DNA from: Rhodoferax aquaticus | GTDB taxonomy: Bacteria > Pseudomonadota > Gammaproteobacteria > Burkholderiales > Burkholderiaceae_C | Length of the DNA: 64,000 nucleotides | Assembly: GCF_006974105.1 (NCBI RefSeq) | Contig: NZ_CP036282.1 | Coordinates: 186,001-250,000 of the forward strand | Reading direction: 5' to 3' | Shown: positions 25,096 to 34,700 of the stretch, piece by piece | Layout: every line of letters begins with the position of its first letter | Position numbering within the stretch: position 1 is the first letter of the stretch | The notes under the pieces: generated by a model | Seen by the model: the letters and a program-made list of their open reading frames with translations, nothing else | Told to the model about the DNA's origin: nothing | Databases searched by the model: none | Position numbers and translations under genes: made by a program

Positions 25096-28044
25096 TTAAC
25101 TGAGGTGCTTGCCAGCAATGCCGGCCAGCTCAAACATAGTGACTTGCGCCTTGCCGAACACCGCGAGCAGCTTGGCATCGGCGTTGATGCTGCGCTTGTC
25201 CTTGGCGTCTTGCAGGCCGTTGGCCTTGATGTAGTCCCACAGCTTTTTCATGACCTGCGGGCGCGCGATCGGCTCAGGCCCGATCACGGCTGCCAACTCG
25301 GCGCTGGGCTGCTTGCCGCTGGCGGCGGTGGTCTTGCGGGGAGCTTTGGGCTTGGCCTCTTTGACGGCAGCCGCCTTCTTTGCAGGTGCTTTTTTGGCCG
25401 TGGCGCCCGTGGTACCTGCGCGAGCTGCTACTGTTTTAGTAGCGGTTGCCTTGGCGGCCGTCTTGCGCGGTGGGAACTTGGAGGGGGCGAATTCGAAATT
25501 CACCTTGCCTTCGGCCGCATCCCAAGCCAGCATGGCCTTAAAGGCACGGCGGGTGCGCATGGAGACAAATTTCTCCAGCATGTCGGTCTTACCGGTGGCC
25601 AGCAGCTTTTGCATCTGCTCGCGCTCGATGGGCTGCTGCAGGATGATCTGGCCGCTCTTGAAGTCGCAGCTCGGGGTGGCCTGCGCATCGGTGGGCACCG
25701 ACTTTTCGCAGACGTAGTTCTTGCCGTGCTCGAAAACGTTGCCGCCGCACTTGGGGCAGGCGCCCAGCGCAGTTTGTGCGCTGAAGTCGATGATTTCGCC
25801 GTCCTCTTCGCCAGCCTTGTCGTCGCCGAAGTCGAACTCCAGTTTGTAGTTTTTGGTTTCTTCATCAAACTTGATGACCATCTCCGCCACAAAAGGCCAG
25901 CCGGCTTTGGAGCGGAAGCCGTCCAAGGGGCCGATGTGCTTGTCGCGCAGGAATTGCTCTACCTCGGCCAGCTCGAAAGTGCGGCCTGCGGGCGACTTGC
26001 CGAAGGAAAAGCCGCAGCCATCGCTGTGTCCGTCTGCACCGGTGCAGGTATAGCGGCGGTAGTTTTCTTTGACGATGCCGCCGCAGTTGGGGCAAGGGGC
26101 TGCCAGGGTGGCGTAGTCACCGGGGATGGTGTCGCGGTCGTATTCCTTGGCTTTTTTGACCATGTGCTCGGTCATGGCAGCAATCTCGGCCATGAACTTC
26201 TCGCGGCTGAGCTTGCCTTGTTCCATCTGGGCGAGCTTGTATTCCCATTCACCGGTGAGCTCGGCCTTGGTCAGTTCCTGCACGTCCAGCCCGCGCAAGA
26301 GCGTCATGAGCTGGAAGGACTTGGCAGTGGGAATCAGCTCGCGGCCTTCGCGCAGCATGTACTTCTCGGCAATCAGACCTTCGATGATGCTGGAGCGGGT
26401 GGCTGGGGTGCCCAAGCCCTTCTCTTGCATGGCTTCGCGCAGCTCGTCGTCTTCCACGGTTTTGCCAGCGCCCTCCATGGCGCCGAGCAGCGTGGCTTCG
26501 GAGTAGCGTGCAGGCGGTTTGGTCTTGAGACCCTTGGCTTCTACTGTCTCGCCGCGCACCTTTTCGCCGGGCGCCACGGGCACCAGGTTCTGACCCTTGT
26601 CGCCTTCCTTGGCGTCTTCCACTTCGGCAGCGGCTTCCTTGCCGTAGATGGCCAGCCAGCCCGGCTTGACCAGCACCTTGCCTTCGGTCTTGAATGCGTG
26701 CTGGGCCGCGGTGGTGATGCGGGTGGTGACCTGATATTCCGCACTGGGGAAGAACACCGCCATGAAGCGGCGCACGACCAAGTCGTACACCTTTTGTTCC
26801 GCCTCGCTCAGACCACTAGGCGCTTGCAGGGTGGGGATGATCGCAAAGTGATCCGACACCTTGGCGTTGTCGAAGACGCGCTTGGTGGGCTTGATGTAGT
26901 TGTTGTTCAGTGCAGTCAGCGCGTGCGGTGCTAAGTGGCGCATGCCGCTGTCGGCCAACATCTCAAAGGTTTGCTTGACCACCGGCACATAGTCTTCGGG
27001 CAGGTTGCGAGAATCGGTACGCGGGTAGGTCAGGGCCTTGTGGCGCTCGTACAGGCTTTGGGCGATCTGCAAGGTGGTCTTGGCGGAGAAGCCGAACTTG
27101 CCGTTGGCTTCGCGTTGCAGGCTGGTCAAGTCAAACAACAGGGGAGAAGCCTGGGTGGTGGGCTTGCTTTCTTCGGTGACCGTGGCTTGCTGACCGCGCA
27201 CAGCGTCTGCAATGGCACGGGCTTCGGCCAGAGACCAGACGCGGTCGGCCTTCTTTTCAGCGTCATCCGCGTCTTTCTTGTGGGCAGGGTTGAACCACTT
27301 GGCCGCGTACTCACCGGCCTGGGCGGCAAAGGTGGCGTGGACTTCCCAATAGTCACGGCTCACGAACTTGCGGATCAGCTCTTCACGCTCGACCACCACC
27401 GACAGGGTGGGCGTTTGCACCCGGCCCACGGTGGTCAGGAAGAAGCCGCCATCGCGGCTGTTGAACGCGGTCATGGCACGGGTGCCGTTGATGCCGACCA
27501 GCCAGTCGGCCTCCGACCGGCAGCGGGCGGCATCGGCCAGCGGTTGCATTTGGGCGTTGGTGCGCAGGTGATCGAAACCATCGCGGATGGCCTGGGGCGT
27601 CATGGACTGCAGCCACAGACGGCTCACCGGCTTGCCCAAAGGCTTGGCGCCACCAGCGTACTGCTCGATCAAACGGAAGATCAGTTCCCCTTCGCGGCCC
27701 GCGTCACAAGCGTTCACCAACTGCCCCACGTCTTTGCGCTTGGCCAGTTTGACCACGGCGTTGAGGCGGGTCTTGGTCTTGTCCACGGGCTTGAGGTCAA
27801 AGTGGGGCGGGATGACTGGCAAGTTGGCAAAGCTCCATTTGCCGCGTTTGACATCAAACTCTTCAGGCGCCTGAATCTCGACCAAGTGGCCTACGGCGCT
27901 GGAGACGACATAGTCTTCACTTTCAAAGTACTCATCGTGCTTGTCGAACTTGCCCGCCGTAGGTGTCAGCGCCCGCACAATATCTTGGGCGACCGAAGGC
28001 TTTTCTGCAATGACCAATGTTTTGCCGATAACGCTGTTTTTCAT
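25096..28044 (-). CDS. topB: DNA topoisomerase III with C-terminal SWIB domain
   Basis: A 982-residue type IA topoisomerase. TOPRIM opens with TLVIAEKPSVAQDI; DAGREGELIFR supplies the acidic triad; the catalytic Tyr is in ALTYPRTDSRNLP (about Tyr340). Two zinc ribbons follow (CPNCGG near 660 and CPKCGG near 780). After them comes a Lys/Ala/Pro-rich stretch (about 845-905) like a histone H1 tail, then an 80-residue SWIB/MDM2 fold ending at the C-terminus (from SAELAAVIG through INADAKLLAVFGK). E. coli TopB is about 650 residues. ATG 28044 is used since the frame upstream to 28086 has no ribosome site. Confidence 0.93.
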   Translation of the reverse strand: MKNSVIGKTLVIAEKPSVAQDIVRALTPTAGKFDKHDEYFESEDYVVSSAVGHLVEIQAPEEFDVKRGKWSFANLPVIPPHFDLKPVDKTKTRLNAVVKLAKRKDVGQLVNACDAGREGELIFRLIEQYAGGAKPLGKPVSRLWLQSMTPQAIRDGFDHLRTNAQMQPLADAARCRSEADWLVGINGTRAMTAFNSRDGGFFLTTVGRVQTPTLSVVVEREELIRKFVSRDYWEVHATFAAQAGEYAAKWFNPAHKKDADDAEKKADRVWSLAEARAIADAVRGQQATVTEESKPTTQASPLLFDLTSLQREANGKFGFSAKTTLQIAQSLYERHKALTYPRTDSRNLPEDYVPVVKQTFEMLADSGMRHLAPHALTALNNNYIKPTKRVFDNAKVSDHFAIIPTLQAPSGLSEAEQKVYDLVVRRFMAVFFPSAEYQVTTRITTAAQHAFKTEGKVLVKPGWLAIYGKEAAAEVEDAKEGDKGQNLVPVAPGEKVRGETVEAKGLKTKPPARYSEATLLGAMEGAGKTVEDDELREAMQEKGLGTPATRSSIIEGLIAEKYMLREGRELIPTAKSFQLMTLLRGLDVQELTKAELTGEWEYKLAQMEQGKLSREKFMAEIAAMTEHMVKKAKEYDRDTIPGDYATLAAPCPNCGGIVKENYRRYTCTGADGHSDGCGFSFGKSPAGRTFELAEVEQFLRDKHIGPLDGFRSKAGWPFVAEMVIKFDEETKNYKLEFDFGDDKAGEEDGEIIDFSAQTALGACPKCGGNVFEHGKNYVCEKSVPTDAQATPSCDFKSGQIILQQPIEREQMQKLLATGKTDMLEKFVSMRTRRAFKAMLAWDAAEGKVNFEFAPSKFPPRKTAAKATATKTVAARAGTTGATAKKAPAKKAAAVKEAKPKAPRKTTAASGKQPSAELAAVIGPEPIARPQVMKKLWDYIKANGLQDAKDKRSINADAKLLAVFGKAQVTMFELAGIAGKHLS

Positions 28045-28146
28045 CTGATTACAATTCCGGTTGCTCGCGTGCGCACGGGCGCGCACCTACACACGCAGGC
28101 GCACGCATGTGCGCCCATACGATTCACCATACCAAATTTTTGACGC

Positions 28147-28641
28147 GTGTCCAAAAAATCTGCCAATACCCCCCGAGCCGCCGCCCCACACTCCACGCGC
28201 CGAATCCAAACCCGCCGCTCCGGTGTGCATGGCAAAGGCGTCTTCGCGGTGCAGGACATTGCAGAGGGCGAACGCATCATTGAATATGTGGGCGAGGTCA
28301 TCACTTGGGCCGAAGCGCAACGCCGCCACCCCCACGACCCGACGGATCCTAACCACACCTTCTACTTCCATATTGATGAAAACCGGGTGATTGACGCCCT
28401 GTATGGCGGCAACTCGTCGCGCTGGATCAACCATTCCTGCGACGGCAACTGCGAAGCGGATGAAGAAAACGGGCGCATCTATATCAAGGCACTGCGCAAC
28501 ATCCACGCTGGCGAAGAGTTGAACTACGACTACGGCTTGATTCTGGATGAGCGCTACACACCCAAGCTCAAGGCGGAGTACCCCTGCTGGTGCGGCAGCA
28601 AGAACTGCCGCGGTACCTTGTTGGCACCTAAGAAGCGATGA
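28147..28641 (+). CDS. SET-domain protein lysine methyltransferase
   Basis: A 164-residue protein, almost all SET domain. The opening GVHGKGVFAVQDIAEGE, the SAM and catalytic motif WINHSCDGNCEA, the ELNYDYG tyrosine motif and a post-SET Cys cluster CWCGSKNCRG are all present, so it should be catalytically competent. The start is GTG at 28147. A basic N-terminal tail of about 18 residues precedes the fold. It is divergent from topB-SWIB, 102 bases apart, and followed by birA. Bacterial SET proteins are known from chlamydiae and various proteobacteria; the target here is unknown. Confidence 0.92.
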   Translation: MSKKSANTPRAAAPHSTRRIQTRRSGVHGKGVFAVQDIAEGERIIEYVGEVITWAEAQRRHPHDPTDPNHTFYFHIDENRVIDALYGGNSSRWINHSCDGNCEADEENGRIYIKALRNIHAGEELNYDYGLILDERYTPKLKAEYPCWCGSKNCRGTLLAPKKR

Positions 28642-28666
28642 GTTCCACTGTTCTTGGGGGCATGCC

Positions 28667-29473
28667 GTGATTGTCCGCTGGCCCAGCGAAGCAATTTGGG
28701 AGGACCTAGTGCCCTCGCTGCCTGGTTTTACGGTAGAGATCGTCCCAGAACTGGATTCCACCAACTCTGAACTCATGCGGCGCGCGCGTAATGGACTGTT
28801 TGAGCCCATTTTGCTGGTGGCTGAGCGACAGACGGCGGGGCGCGGGCGCTTGGGTCGTGACTGGGCCAGTGACACACAGCCTGCCGCTGCGGGCGCTGCA
28901 TCACTTACGTTTTCTTTGGGATTGCTTTTGGCTCCGCAGGACTGGTCAGGTTTGTCTTTGGTGGTCGGCTTGGCGGTGGTGGAGGCTTTGCATCCTGGCT
29001 TGCAGCTGAAGTGGCCCAACGATGTGTGGTTGGATGAGCGCAAGCTGGGCGGCATTTTGATTGAAACAGCAACCGGTGTCGGTGATATGCGCTATGTGGT
29101 GATTGGCGTGGGCCTGAATCTGACCATGCCAGACTCTCAAGGTTTGCGCACCCCTGCTGCCGCGTTGCGCGAAGTACTGCCCGGGGTCGAAGCACCCACC
29201 GTTTTGGAGCGGGTTGTACGGCCCCTGGTGCATGCGGTTCAGCGGTTTTCAGAGACGGGCTTTGTCCCTTTTCGCGCAGCTTTTGCCAAGCGCGATGTGC
29301 TGCAGGGCCGCGATGTGTTGTGCAGCGATGGCCAGTCGGGTGCATGTCGGGGGGTAGACGGCCGTGGTGCCCTGCTGGTGCATACTGCAGAGGGGCTGGT
29401 CTCCATCACCAGTGCCGAGGTGAGCGTGCGCCCTGCGCCCGCGCCTCCTTCTCCATCTGCTTTCGGGGCGTGA
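28667..29473 (+). CDS. birA: biotin--[acetyl-CoA-carboxylase] ligase
   Basis: A ligase of 268 residues from GTG 28667. It makes biotinyl-AMP and loads biotin on the carboxyl carrier protein. The ATP/biotin motif GRGRLGRDW and the catalytic KWPNDVWLDERKLGGILIE are intact. There is no N-terminal helix-turn-helix, so it is the non-repressor type. The in-frame extension to 28547 overlaps the SET gene and is unlikely to be translated; no strong Shine-Dalgarno supports any start, so the first residues are uncertain. Confidence 0.9.
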   Translation: MIVRWPSEAIWEDLVPSLPGFTVEIVPELDSTNSELMRRARNGLFEPILLVAERQTAGRGRLGRDWASDTQPAAAGAASLTFSLGLLLAPQDWSGLSLVVGLAVVEALHPGLQLKWPNDVWLDERKLGGILIETATGVGDMRYVVIGVGLNLTMPDSQGLRTPAAALREVLPGVEAPTVLERVVRPLVHAVQRFSETGFVPFRAAFAKRDVLQGRDVLCSDGQSGACRGVDGRGALLVHTAEGLVSITSAEVSVRPAPAPPSPSAFGA

Positions 29474-29477
29474 ACCC

Positions 29478-30137
29478 ATGGTGCGACTGATTGTCTTGGC
29501 CTTGATTTTGGCAAACGGGGTGTACTTTGCGTGGTCGCAGGGGCTGTTGCGTGACTACGGCTTTGCGCCTACCTCGCAGAGCGAGCCCCAGCGACTGGCG
29601 CAGCAACTTCACCCCGAGATGCTGACGGTTTTAAGTGCCACGGACCTGAAGCGCATTGAGCAGCAAGTGCAGGCTGATCTTGCGCCCAAAGAGTGTTTGC
29701 GCGCAGGTCCATTTGACGATGCGCAAGCCGCTGCACTGCGCAATGTCTTGGAGGGTGCACTGCCTGCCGGTTCCTGGCAGTTGGACACGGTGACCTTACC
29801 CGCGCGGTGGATCATTTACATGGGCAAGTTTGCCAATACCGACGCGATGGCCAAAAAGAAGGCCGAACTGGCGGCCATGCGCCTCAAAACCGAGCCACTC
29901 AACAACCCCTCGCTGGAGTTGGGTCTGTCTTTGGGGGGCTTTGAGACGCAGGCTAGCGCTGGAGCCGAGTTGCAGCGGCTGAACCAGCGTGGCATCCGCA
30001 CCGCGCGGGTGGTGCAAGAGCGCGAGGAAAGTCGCACCACACAGCTCAAGCTGCCAGCGGTGAACGAATCCTTGAAGGCACGCGTGGCAGACATCAAACC
30101 TGCTTTGCTGGGCCACCCACTCAAAAGCTGTTCTTAG
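29478..30137 (+). CDS. SPOR-domain protein, single-pass membrane
   Basis: A 219-residue protein with an N-terminal membrane anchor (residues 1-21, RLIVLALILANGVYFAW) and a SPOR fold at about residues 105-185 (WIIYMGKFANTDAMAKKKAEL through GIRTARVVQE). SPOR domains bind denuded septal peptidoglycan, so a place at the division site is likely. It begins four bases after birA and is probably co-transcribed; birA followed by a small SPOR protein is, as I recall, common in Burkholderiales. No enzymatic domain is visible. Confidence 0.8.
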   Translation: MVRLIVLALILANGVYFAWSQGLLRDYGFAPTSQSEPQRLAQQLHPEMLTVLSATDLKRIEQQVQADLAPKECLRAGPFDDAQAAALRNVLEGALPAGSWQLDTVTLPARWIIYMGKFANTDAMAKKKAELAAMRLKTEPLNNPSLELGLSLGGFETQASAGAELQRLNQRGIRTARVVQEREESRTTQLKLPAVNESLKARVADIKPALLGHPLKSCS

Positions 30138-30140
30138 AAG

Positions 30141-31580
30141 CTAGCTGCCGCTGGGCGAGAAGCGCACAGTTAGGCATGCTCCCGGCTGGGGCTGGCCGGG
30201 GCGGCAGTCGTCGATGGTGACCGTGGCTTGGTGTTGGCGTGCGATTTCCAGCACGATGGGAAGTCCCAGTCCAGAGCCATCAGCCTCGGTACCCAAGACC
30301 CGGTAAAAGGGTTGGAACACCAGTTCACGCTCCGCGGCCGGTATACCGGGACCCGAGTTTTCTACTTGCAGGACGGGGACTTTGCTAAACGGGTCTACCA
30401 ACACCCGGGTGGTGATGACACCCGGTGTCTCGGCGCTAGAGGGCGTGTAGTTGATCGCGTTATCCACTAAGTTGCGGATCATTTCCTTGATCAAGGTGGG
30501 GTTGCCTGCAATCGTGCCGCCTGCGGTGCCGGGTTGCACACCTTCGTAGCCAACATCAATCTCTTTGTCCATGGCGCGGGGCGCGCAGTCGCGGGTGACT
30601 TCCATGGTGAGTTTTGCCAAATCACACGGTTGCTGCGCCAAGACCGCGCCACTGCTCTCGGCGCGAGCCAGCGCCAGCAGCTGGTTGACGGTATGGGTGG
30701 CCCGGATGCTGGAGCGGCCAATTTGGCGCAAGGACTGTTTCAGGTCTTCGGCGTTGGCTCCTTCACGTTGGGCCAAGTCGGCCTGCATGCGCAGACCCGC
30801 CAGCGGCGTTTTGAGCTGGTGCGCTGCATCTGCCAAGAACCGTTTTTGCGTGGCGATGGAGTCTTTCAGGCGCAGTAGCAAATCATTCACAGACTCTACC
30901 AATGGCGCAACTTCGAGGGGCACGGCCTGGGCGTCTAAAGCGCTCAGGTCATCAGGACTACGTGCCCGAATACGCTCTTCGAGCCGGTTCAGCGGTTTGA
31001 TGGCTTGCACCAACGCGAGCCACACCAGCAGGACAGCCAGGGGCAAGATAACAAACTGGGGCAGCATCACGCCCTTCACAATTTCGGTGGCCAAGACCGA
31101 GCGTTTGTCCATGGTTTCTGCTACTTGCACCAAGGCCGGTTTGCCTTGCGCCACGTCCAGCCTGACCCACATGTAGGCTACTTTCAGATCTACGCCTTTG
31201 TATTCGGCGTCACGCATGTGGATTTCACCGACCGCCAAACGGTCGTCATCGGGGGGGCTAGGCAGGTTACGCTCGCCGCTGAGGTACTCGCCATCGGAGC
31301 CCAGTACTTGGTAGTACACCGTGTCTGCATCGTCTGCGCGCAAAAGCTCTCGGGCAGGCAGGGGGAGTGAAAACTGCGCTCGGCTCTTGTTGACCGTGAT
31401 CAGCTGTGCGAGTGCCCCCACGTTGTACTCAAGGGCCCTGTCAAAGGGCTTGCCGGCTATGCCTTGCGCCACGAGCCAGGTGAGCACCAAGCTCACGGGC
31501 CACAGCAACAGTAGAGGCGTGAGCATCCAGTCCAAAATCTCCCCAAAAAGGGAACGTTGCTCACGTTGAAAGATCTTCAC
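30141..31580 (-). CDS. sensor histidine kinase, TctE/QseC type
   Basis: A 479-residue kinase. Membrane segments lie at about residues 20-40 and 172-192 with a periplasmic sensor (2CSK-N type) between; the phospho-accepting His254 is in DAAHQLKTPLAGLRMQADL; the ATP domain shows RNLVDNAINYTP and GSGLGLPIVLEIA. It lies 45 bases downstream of its response regulator gene. The family often senses carboxylates and controls tripartite transporters, but no tctCBA genes are nearby, so the signal is open. Confidence 0.9.
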   Translation of the reverse strand: MKIFQREQRSLFGEILDWMLTPLLLLWPVSLVLTWLVAQGIAGKPFDRALEYNVGALAQLITVNKSRAQFSLPLPARELLRADDADTVYYQVLGSDGEYLSGERNLPSPPDDDRLAVGEIHMRDAEYKGVDLKVAYMWVRLDVAQGKPALVQVAETMDKRSVLATEIVKGVMLPQFVILPLAVLLVWLALVQAIKPLNRLEERIRARSPDDLSALDAQAVPLEVAPLVESVNDLLLRLKDSIATQKRFLADAAHQLKTPLAGLRMQADLAQREGANAEDLKQSLRQIGRSSIRATHTVNQLLALARAESSGAVLAQQPCDLAKLTMEVTRDCAPRAMDKEIDVGYEGVQPGTAGGTIAGNPTLIKEMIRNLVDNAINYTPSSAETPGVITTRVLVDPFSKVPVLQVENSGPGIPAAERELVFQPFYRVLGTEADGSGLGLPIVLEIARQHQATVTIDDCRPGQPQPGACLTVRFSPSGS

Positions 31581-31625
31581 GTAGACGACTCCGTCAACCG
31601 TGTGGGGCCAGTGAGTGGGCTAGGC

Positions 31626-32300
31626 TCAGTTCGGGATCTTTTCAAGGCAGTACCCTAGGCCGCGAACGGTGGCGATGCGGATAGGGCCCTTTTCTATTTT
31701 TTTGCGTAGACGGTGGATGTAAACCTCAATGGCATTGTTGCTCACTTCTTCGCCCCATTCGCACAGGCGCTCTACCAACTGGTCTTTGCTCACCAGGCGG
31801 CCAGTGCGTTGCAGCAAGACCTCCAAGAGCCCCAGCTCTCGGGCAGATAACTCCACCATCTTGCCGTCAATCGTGGCGACTCGGCCCGCTTGGTCGTAGA
31901 GCAAAGGCCCGTGCTTGATGTTGCTGCTGCTGGCGCCCATGCCTCGCCGCACTAAAGCGCGTACGCGGGCTTCCAGCTCTTGCAGGCTAAAGGGTTTGGC
32001 CATGTAGTCGTCAGCGCCGTAGTCGAGGCCTTTGACACGTTCATCCACGCTGTCTGCCGCGGTCAAAATGAGCACGGGCAACGAAGAACCTCGCCCGCGC
32101 AATTTCTTGAGTACTTCTAGGCCGTGCATCTTTGGCAGGCCCAAGTCCAGGATGAGCAGGTCAAACTCGGTGTTGGTCATGAGGGCTGCGTCCGCCTCGG
32201 TGCCGCTTGCCACATGGTCCACGGCGGCGCCTGCACTGCGCAGCCCGCGCATCAGCCCGTCCGCCAAAACCTGGTCATCTTCAGCAATGAGAATTCGCAT
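31626..32300 (-). CDS. OmpR-family response regulator (TctD/QseB type)
   Basis: A 224-residue regulator: receiver with EDD pocket and phospho-acceptor in LLILDLGLPKMHG (about Asp52), Lys in DDYMAKPFSLQELE, and a C-terminal winged helix ending IRIATVRGLGYCLE. ATG 32300 is chosen because the receiver fold begins exactly there; the frame runs open another 240 bases upstream without similarity. GGAGACAC precedes the start. It pairs with the kinase downstream. Confidence 0.92.
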   Translation of the reverse strand: MRILIAEDDQVLADGLMRGLRSAGAAVDHVASGTEADAALMTNTEFDLLILDLGLPKMHGLEVLKKLRGRGSSLPVLILTAADSVDERVKGLDYGADDYMAKPFSLQELEARVRALVRRGMGASSSNIKHGPLLYDQAGRVATIDGKMVELSARELGLLEVLLQRTGRLVSKDQLVERLCEWGEEVSNNAIEVYIHRLRKKIEKGPIRIATVRGLGYCLEKIPN

Positions 32301-32392
32301 GTGTGTCTCCTGTATGGCGCTTGCTGTGTGTCTTGCGGTTGTGCAGCGCTCTTGGCCTATTCTAGGTCTAGCGAAGCCTGGCTCTGTGCGCC

Positions 32393-32869
32393 TTACTGGC
32401 TGCTGTAAGCCTCTAAGCCTATGGTGACCACGGTGACTACTTCCGCACCTATGGACTGGCGCATTTCTTCTTCTGCTTGCCGTACTGCATCTCGGTAGGC
32501 ACCCAACCATGCGAGTCCAGTTGCGGTGAATTGGACCCAACGCGCGCGCGCATCGCTAGGGTCGGGGCCGCGCTCCACCATGCCCCAGGCCTCACAGGTG
32601 TTCACCAAAGCGCCCATCGCCTGTTTGCTCATGCCCGCGCGTTGCGCGAGGTCGGTCAAGCGCGCCCCGTCTGCGTTTAAGTGCCGCGTGATGTGGATGT
32701 GGGCTGCGCCCAGTTGGTCTCGTGCCACGAGGTTGGACAGGCCCAAGGACACGCCAGGGTGCTGTGCCATGAGTTGCGACACCCTGGCATCAAAGCGCGC
32801 CAAGGCCAAGCGCAACCAATGGCCGACATGGGCGTCTTGGAACGTGGGGTTCGGTGAGGATGTAGGCAT
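32393..32869 (-). CDS. MarR-family transcription regulator
   Basis: A 158-residue winged-helix protein: dimerisation helices at both ends and a central DNA-binding segment ARLTDLAQRAGMSKQAMGALVNTCEAWGMVERGPDPSDARARWVQ-like (about residues 70-110). The wing carries the DPSDARAR motif usual for MarR. It stands between the two-component pair and recA and has no obvious partner gene. The effector is unknown. Confidence 0.87.
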   Translation of the reverse strand: MPTSSPNPTFQDAHVGHWLRLALARFDARVSQLMAQHPGVSLGLSNLVARDQLGAAHIHITRHLNADGARLTDLAQRAGMSKQAMGALVNTCEAWGMVERGPDPSDARARWVQFTATGLAWLGAYRDAVRQAEEEMRQSIGAEVVTVVTIGLEAYSSQ

Positions 32870-32936
32870 GCCTCAAATAGTAAAGCAAACTGACTAAAAA
32901 ACAAGATTGTGCGTTTGCAAACAGCGTTGTAAACTA

Positions 32937-32952
32937 CTGTTCAAGTATCCAG
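32937..32952 (+). promoter_or_regulatory. possible LexA (SOS) box upstream of recA
   Basis: CTGT-TCAAGTAT-CCAG matches seven of eight bases of the CTGT-N8-ACAG consensus, 63 bases before the recA start. Another CTGT begins at 32954. Position and the gene favour a real operator, but the match is imperfect. Confidence 0.35.
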
Positions 32953-33014
32953 CCTGTATTTAAAACCACTGTTTATCTGACGCCTTGTACGCCCCATTTT
33001 TTAGGAGAATTTCC

Positions 33015-34103
33015 ATGGACGCACCCGTTAAAGCCCCTGTTAATGCTGAAAAAGCCAAAGCCCTGCAAGCTGCCCTGGCCCAGATTGAAAAGCAGTTTGG
33101 CAAAGGCACCATCATGCGCTTGGGTGAGGGCGAGGTGATTGAAGACATCCAAGTGGTGTCCACCGGCTCCTTGGGGCTGGACATTGCCCTGGGCGTGGGT
33201 GGTCTGCCCCGTGGCCGCGTGATCGAAATTTATGGCCCAGAGTCCAGCGGAAAAACTACTTTGACCCTGCAAGTGATTGCCGAGATGCAAAAGCTAGCCG
33301 GCACCTGCGCATTTGTGGATGCTGAACATGCCTTGGACATTCAATACGCCCAAAATCTGGGCGTCAATCTGCAAGAGTTGCTGATCAGCCAACCCGATAC
33401 CGGTGAGCAAGCATTGGAGATTGTGGATAGCTTGGTGCGCTCCGGCGCGGTGGATTTGATTGTGGTGGACTCCGTGGCTGCCTTGACGCCCAAGGCAGAG
33501 TTGGAAGGCGAAATGGGTGACTCCTTGCCTGGTTTGCAAGCCCGTTTGATGAGCCAAGCCCTGCGCAAGCTCACCGCCCACATCAAAAAGACCAACTGCA
33601 CCGTTATCTTCATCAACCAAATCCGCATGAAGATTGGTGTGATGTTTGGCAGCCCTGAGACCACTACGGGTGGCAATGCGCTGAAGTTCTACGCCTCCGT
33701 GCGTTTGGACATTCGTCGCACCGGCACCATCAAAAAGGGCGAGGAATCTATCGGCAACGAGACCAAAGTCAAAGTGGTCAAGAACAAGGTCAGCCCTCCG
33801 TTCAAAACCGCCGAGTTCGACATTTTGTTTGGTGAAGGTATCAGCCGCCACGGCGAGATCATCGACATGGGTGTGAACGCCGGCATCTTGGAAAAGTCGG
33901 GTGCTTGGTATGCCTACAAGGGCGAAAAAATTGGCCAAGGCCGTGACAACTCCCGTGAGTTCTTGCGCGAAAACCCAGACTTGGCCATTGAGATTGAAAA
34001 CAAGGTGCGTGAGTCACTCGGTATTCCTTTGCTAGCCGTGGATGTTGCGCCTAAGGCCAAAGCGTCTTCCAAGAAGCAAGATAAAGCCGAAAAGGCAGAG
34101 TAA
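33015..34103 (+). CDS. recA: recombinase A
   Basis: A 362-residue RecA. Walker A is [10 protein letters not shown] (about residue 75), the L1/L2 DNA loops and the MAW-like [16 protein letters not shown] and [16 protein letters not shown] are present, and the tail is acidic-basic ([14 protein letters not shown]). ATG 33015 follows AGGAGA at 33003-33008. It drives homologous recombination and LexA cleavage. recX follows after 69 bases. Confidence 0.98.
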   Translation: MDAPVKAPVNAEKAKALQAALAQIEKQFGKGTIMRLGEGEVIEDIQVVSTGSLGLDIALGVGGLPRGRVIEIYGPESSGKTTLTLQVIAEMQKLAGTCAFVDAEHALDIQYAQNLGVNLQELLISQPDTGEQALEIVDSLVRSGAVDLIVVDSVAALTPKAELEGEMGDSLPGLQARLMSQALRKLTAHIKKTNCTVIFINQIRMKIGVMFGSPETTTGGNALKFYASVRLDIRRTGTIKKGEESIGNETKVKVVKNKVSPPFKTAEFDILFGEGISRHGEIIDMGVNAGILEKSGAWYAYKGEKIGQGRDNSREFLRENPDLAIEIENKVRESLGIPLLAVDVAPKAKASSKKQDKAEKAE

Positions 34104-34172
34104 GCCCATGTGGATTGCGCAAGCAGCTCTCATTGTTGTAGCGCTATTGCGTAAGTTCCAAGGGCGGCACTG

Positions 34173-34619
34173 ATGGCGATGCCACCCTTGTCGCTCAAAG
34201 GCCGGGCCTTGCGCTTGCTCAGCGGGCGCGAGTACTCGCGCGCTGAGCTAGAAAAGCGCTTGCAAAGCTACGAAGAAGAGCCCGGGAGTTTGGCGCTGGC
34301 CTTGGATGATTTGCAGTCCAAAGGCTTTATCAGCGAGCAGCGCGTTCTGGAGTCGGTGGTCCATAGGCGGGCCTCCAAGCTCGGGGCATCACGCATACGC
34401 CAAGAGTTGCACAGCAAAGGCCTGGCCCCTGAGGCAGTGGCGCAGGCGGTCGACCAGCTGCGTGCCACCGAGCTAGAGCGCGCCAAAGAGGTTTGGCGCA
34501 AAAAGTTTGCAGAACCCGCCCTAGACCCCGCAGGCCGCGCCAAGCAAATGCGCTTTCTCGCCGCGCGCGGTTTTGGTGGCGACACCATTCGCCGGGTGGT
34601 CGCTGGCGACGATGACTAG
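34173..34619 (+). CDS. recX: regulatory protein RecX
   Basis: A 148-residue alpha-helical repeat protein that caps and disassembles RecA filaments. The opening LKGRALRLLSGREYSRAELEKRL and the closing MRFLAARGFGGDTIRRVV are diagnostic. It lies 69 bases after recA in the same direction, the standard arrangement. Its stop is inside an inverted repeat. Confidence 0.93.
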   Translation: MAMPPLSLKGRALRLLSGREYSRAELEKRLQSYEEEPGSLALALDDLQSKGFISEQRVLESVVHRRASKLGASRIRQELHSKGLAPEAVAQAVDQLRATELERAKEVWRKKFAEPALDPAGRAKQMRFLAARGFGGDTIRRVVAGDDD

Positions 34620-34638
34620 TGCCAAAAAGTGGCACTAG
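34616..34638. repeat. inverted repeat at the recX stop
   Basis: CTAGTGCCA, five bases, TGGCACTAG. The left arm includes the recX stop codon. No T-run follows, so it is not a classical terminator; it may be a weak one or protect the mRNA end. Confidence 0.55.
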
Positions 34639-34700
34639 CGCTCATGGATACTGGGAAGCCAGCTATCAATAGCATAGTGCGCGAGATGGGGGTCTAGGCC

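Noticed and set aside
25066..26934. A 622-codon open frame on the plus strand opposite topB
   Set aside because: It is the complement of the topoisomerase coding sequence; its translation has no recognisable domain and reflects high GC codon structure.
28045..28146. GCAC/CGCA-rich repeats between topB and the SET gene, considered as a tandem array
   Set aside because: The units are short, imperfect and few; no more than simple-sequence bias around two divergent starts.
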